A stretch of 46,875 nucleotides of DNA from Ruminococcaceae bacterium UBA3903 (lineage in GTDB: Bacteria > Bacillota > Clostridia > Oscillospirales > Acutalibacteraceae): the NCBI GenBank assembly GCA_002391625.1, contig DGFJ01000037.1:18896-65770 (forward strand). Direction: 5' to 3'. This document shows, piece by piece, positions 44,274 through 46,875 of this stretch (the stretch's first letter is position 1; the number at the start of each line of letters is the position of its first letter). Below the pieces are notes generated by a model. That model did no database searches and was not told the DNA's origin. It was given only the letters and a program-made list of their open reading frames with translations. The translations under genes and the position numbers were made by a program.

Positions 44274-44365
44274 TTATTTAAAATATTAAATCTTATTTCA
44301 ATATATGTAATAGCTGGAAATTTACCACAGCTATACAATTATTAAACATTATTAAAAATAATTGC

Positions 44366-45844
44366 TCAAGATACAATCATAAAATAGTATAGAAAAATAT
44401 TTAATAATATTATTAAGAAAATTGTTATAATATGCTTTTTCTTTTGTGCGAATATCATACCTATAAATTCTCTTACAAATGCGTTTGGCCAAAAATACCA
44501 TTTTGTTTTGCTACCAAGTCCTTCGCATTTTAGTCCAATCTGTAGTGCGTATATACCGCTTCTAAAAACATGATAGTTAGTAGTTGAAAAAATAACTTTT
44601 CCTTCTGTTTTGTTAAGCTTATTACGGTCTTCTATTATTTTTTTACTAAATTTCATATTTTCATAGGTTGTAGTTGACTTATTCTCAATTATTATTTGTT
44701 CATTATCTATACCACAGCTTAGGAGATAATTTCTCATGGCCTCAGACTCTGAAATACATTCATCATTGCCTTGTCCGCCTGAGGGTATAAATATGGCTTT
44801 TTCCCCTGTAGCATTGCATTGATTGTTATAAAATTCAATAGCCTTATCTACTCTGCACCTTAGAAGTGGTGGCAGACTACCATCCTTTGCAATTCCGCAG
44901 CCTAAAATAATAATATATTTTATGGGGTAATTAGGCTTGTTTCGTGCAGCCATTAAACCGCACCACATAGAGCTAAAAAACATACATTCAAAATAACAAA
45001 CAATCCCCGACAGAATAAGCGAAATATCAAACCTACCAATACTTACTGTATCTAACAAAAATACTGATGCAGCACCTGCTAGTAGTGATATGCTTATTAA
45101 AATACCAAGTGTATTTGCAAATCTATAGCCTTCCTTTTTTATTAGTTGAATATTACTAATTGATAATAACACTGATAATATTGCAATTAATGGCACGGAG
45201 AGCAATACAAAAGCCAAAGCTAACCTACCTAAGGCACTAGAAACATAACCATATACACTCCGATCTACTAAACCACGGATAAACGAAAACAGTAAAATTG
45301 CTACAAAAAAGCCAATGTACATAAACAAACCAAGGATATTTATTAGTCTATATGAATATTCCTTATTAGCTAATGCTTTTTTTATCTCATAAAAAATGAT
45401 AATTAATACACTTATGAAGAAAATGATTACTGACACAATAATTAATCCAACACCAGTAAATAGCATAACTGGACTTTTTTGTATAATTGTGTTAAAGCTA
45501 TTCACTACAAATGTACATTTTTTCTCCACAACAGATATCTCGTTATTTTTTTCTTTAAAACCTATGTTTACCTCTGTTTCACCTTGCCTAATGCTCTTAA
45601 AGGTGATAGCTGTTATGTCTTCCTGTGGATTAATATCAACAGCTTTTATAATTCCTTCTTCACTATAGCTGATAATAATGTTTTCAGAACTAGCTACTAC
45701 ATCTTTGGGAACAGTAAAATAAATCGTAAGATAATTTCCATTTAATAAAACATAGCCTGAGCAAATAATTGCAAGTATAATAAATATTGACGCTAAAATA
45801 ATTATAAGTTTTGTTTTATGTTTAATTTTACACACACCCTTCAT
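44366..45844 (-). CDS. Polytopic membrane protein with C-terminal DUF218 (ElyC/SanA/YdcF-like) domain
   Basis: The 492-residue protein has an N-terminal helix (about 13-33), an extracellular beta-rich region (about 40-120), about six helices between 125 and 300, and a DUF218 domain (about 308-450). A last helix lies near the C-terminus. The DUF218 hallmarks are IIILGCGIAKDGSLPPLL, RCRVDKAIEFY, IPSGGQGNDE, ENKSTTTYENM and STTNYHVFRSG. ElyC and SanA act in envelope integrity, so a wall-related role is likely but not shown. Its ATG overlaps the stop of the preceding gene by four bases (ATGA). The 5' end lacks a clear ribosome binding site, so expression probably depends on that coupling. Confidence 0.85.
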   Translation of the reverse strand: MKGVCKIKHKTKLIIILASIFIILAIICSGYVLLNGNYLTIYFTVPKDVVASSENIIISYSEEGIIKAVDINPQEDITAITFKSIRQGETEVNIGFKEKNNEISVVEKKCTFVVNSFNTIIQKSPVMLFTGVGLIIVSVIIFFISVLIIIFYEIKKALANKEYSYRLINILGLFMYIGFFVAILLFSFIRGLVDRSVYGYVSSALGRLALAFVLLSVPLIAILSVLLSISNIQLIKKEGYRFANTLGILISISLLAGAASVFLLDTVSIGRFDISLILSGIVCYFECMFFSSMWCGLMAARNKPNYPIKYIIILGCGIAKDGSLPPLLRCRVDKAIEFYNNQCNATGEKAIFIPSGGQGNDECISESEAMRNYLLSCGIDNEQIIIENKSTTTYENMKFSKKIIEDRNKLNKTEGKVIFSTTNYHVFRSGIYALQIGLKCEGLGSKTKWYFWPNAFVREFIGMIFAQKKKHIITIFLIILLNIFLYYFMIVS

Positions 45845-46686
45845 ATTTTATCGTCTTGTAGAACAAGACTAACGTTGTGGTCATCAGAAACAATTACATC
45901 ATATTTCACTGAATCACCATTTTCATTAGTACATATTATAGTATTACTTTTAACTAATATTTTATTATATTTATATGTAATATGATTATCATCACAGCTT
46001 GCAGTGCCATTGCTTTCATCCTGTAAATAGCACGTCCAGCCTTCTCCCTCTGGTAACAGGTTAGAAGTTATATTTTGTGTAGATAAGTTTATAGCTCCTG
46101 CGACAAAAAATACTATTATAGCAATTGATGCCGCCAAGACCTTTAGCTTTTTTTTAGGAACTAAATTAGCAATTAAAACAATAATTTGTAATATACAAAA
46201 AATCACAGTAAGAATGTGGTGTGGAAAAGAAACATATACCTTTTCTAAATATAATTCTGCCATAGCAGCTACTAAGCTAAGTGCTACAGATAAAACCAAT
46301 GTTCCTAGCAAATTTTTCTTTTTTATTAAATTTGCAATCATACCACCTGGTAGAGTCAGCACAGTGACAAATGCCCAATACTTATAGTAGCTCCATATAC
46401 CAACACCCAAAAATGGCATTTCAACTAAATACACCATTGGTTGGCTAATAAGGAAGAACACAAATATTTTTAAACCTGATTCTAAAGGCTTTTTACAATT
46501 TGATGCAATAATAACACCAAATAACACCCACCATTCAATATTTACTGCAATATCTCTAAAGGAGGTTTCATATAAAAAGGGAACCAAATTAATTAATCCT
46601 GTGTAGACACCTGTTATAAGTGCAAAAATAATGACTTTTTTCCAGGTCATATTAATACCACCAAATATTTTGTTTTGTAAATTCAT
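45841..46686 (-). CDS. Polytopic membrane protein, unknown function
   Basis: About six to seven hydrophobic helices cover residues 10-200. A soluble, probably extracellular C-terminal part (about 205-280) contains two cysteines in CYLQDESNGTASCDD that could form a disulfide. I do not recognise the family. ATG 46686 is chosen because GGGG lies six bases upstream; 46698 and 46650 (GGTGG upstream) are possible alternatives. It is the first gene of a two-gene unit with the DUF218 membrane protein. Confidence 0.7.
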   Translation of the reverse strand: MNLQNKIFGGINMTWKKVIIFALITGVYTGLINLVPFLYETSFRDIAVNIEWWVLFGVIIASNCKKPLESGLKIFVFFLISQPMVYLVEMPFLGVGIWSYYKYWAFVTVLTLPGGMIANLIKKKNLLGTLVLSVALSLVAAMAELYLEKVYVSFPHHILTVIFCILQIIVLIANLVPKKKLKVLAASIAIIVFFVAGAINLSTQNITSNLLPEGEGWTCYLQDESNGTASCDDNHITYKYNKILVKSNTIICTNENGDSVKYDVIVSDDHNVSLVLQDDKI

Positions 46687-46875
46687 AATATACCCCATTT
46701 TTCTACAAATTTTTTCTTTTAGAAAATTGTAACATAGCGAAATAATTTTTACAATACAAGGCTAGTTGTTTTTCATATCTTTAACAATGAATTAGAACAG
46801 AAAACAATAAAACGGTGCAGTCTAATAAAAGACAACACCGCAGTACACGTAAATAAAGGCTCTATAATAAATGTT
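46687..46875. other. Right-end intergenic DNA with a hairpin and a possible IS end
   Basis: A hairpin with CGGTG...CACCG outer arms and GTCT/AGAC inner arms lies at about 46813-46841. The final bases, GGCTCTATAATAAATGTT (46858-46875), resemble the start of an ISL3-type terminal inverted repeat, which would continue beyond the window. No gene is visible in this stretch. Confidence 0.4.

Noticed and set aside
1..46875. CRISPR array, tRNA or rRNA genes
   Set aside because: No regularly spaced direct repeats, cloverleaf-like genes or rRNA core motifs were seen on reading both strands; the tRNA-like signals are the T-box leaders.

Overview
The window reads as a chromosomal stretch of a low-GC, Gram-positive, spore-forming gut Clostridium relative, most likely in the Ruminococcus bromii neighbourhood of the Oscillospiraceae. 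The reasons are AT-rich intergenic DNA, strong GGAGG-type ribosome binding sites with many TTG and GTG starts, two T-box leaders, an intact sporulation sigma factor with spore cortex-lysis genes, and a secreted pullulanase carrying a dockerin (an amylosome or cellulosome docking module). The species is inferred, not proven.

Layout. 1-4.7 kb: a small conserved gene (minus), then a Phe T-box leader driving pheS-pheT, and an IreB-family phosphoprotein gene. 4.8-10.1 kb: an NAD-dependent epimerase, a small membrane protein, a bifunctional NAD(P)HX repair enzyme with a flavodoxin-like gene directly behind it, a lipoprotein, a MazF-type toxin without a visible antitoxin, and a two-LysM protein (minus). 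10.3-17.2 kb: enolase, then two tandem paralogous type I pullulanases. The first ends in a membrane or wall anchor; the second carries a dockerin, two MucBP-like modules and a CBM26-like starch-binding module. 17.3-17.6 kb: the decayed 3' end of an ISL3-family insertion sequence.

17.6-26.4 kb lies on the minus strand: an AbrB-like regulator with an ABC ATPase and permease, then a complete tryptophan operon in the order trpB-A-E-G-D-C-F behind a consensus promoter and a Trp T-box. 26.6-34.3 kb: a 45-residue DUF3789-like gene missed by length cut-offs and a giant 2394-residue secreted, C-terminally anchored surface protein. 34.5-43.5 kb: a DUF389 membrane protein, hemW, a converging cwlJ-gerQ-like pair, prfC, sigK (with its ribosome binding site buried in a hairpin), ligA and a lipoprotein. 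43.5-46.9 kb: scars of two IS3-family transposases in opposite orientations, a tiny membrane ORF behind a second SD-sequestering hairpin, and a translationally coupled pair of membrane proteins, one with a DUF218/ElyC domain. The last 18 bases resemble the end of another ISL3-type element.

Working together: the two pullulanases probably debranch starch at the cell surface and in a secreted complex. Trp supply and Phe-tRNA charging are each read out by T-boxes. The sigK and cwlJ-gerQ genes point to a full sporulation and germination programme. No CRISPR array, rRNA or tRNA gene was seen. I found no clearly new multi-gene defence or mobile system; the most unusual items are the giant surface protein, the pullulanase pair with an internal dockerin, and two hairpins that hide ribosome binding sites.
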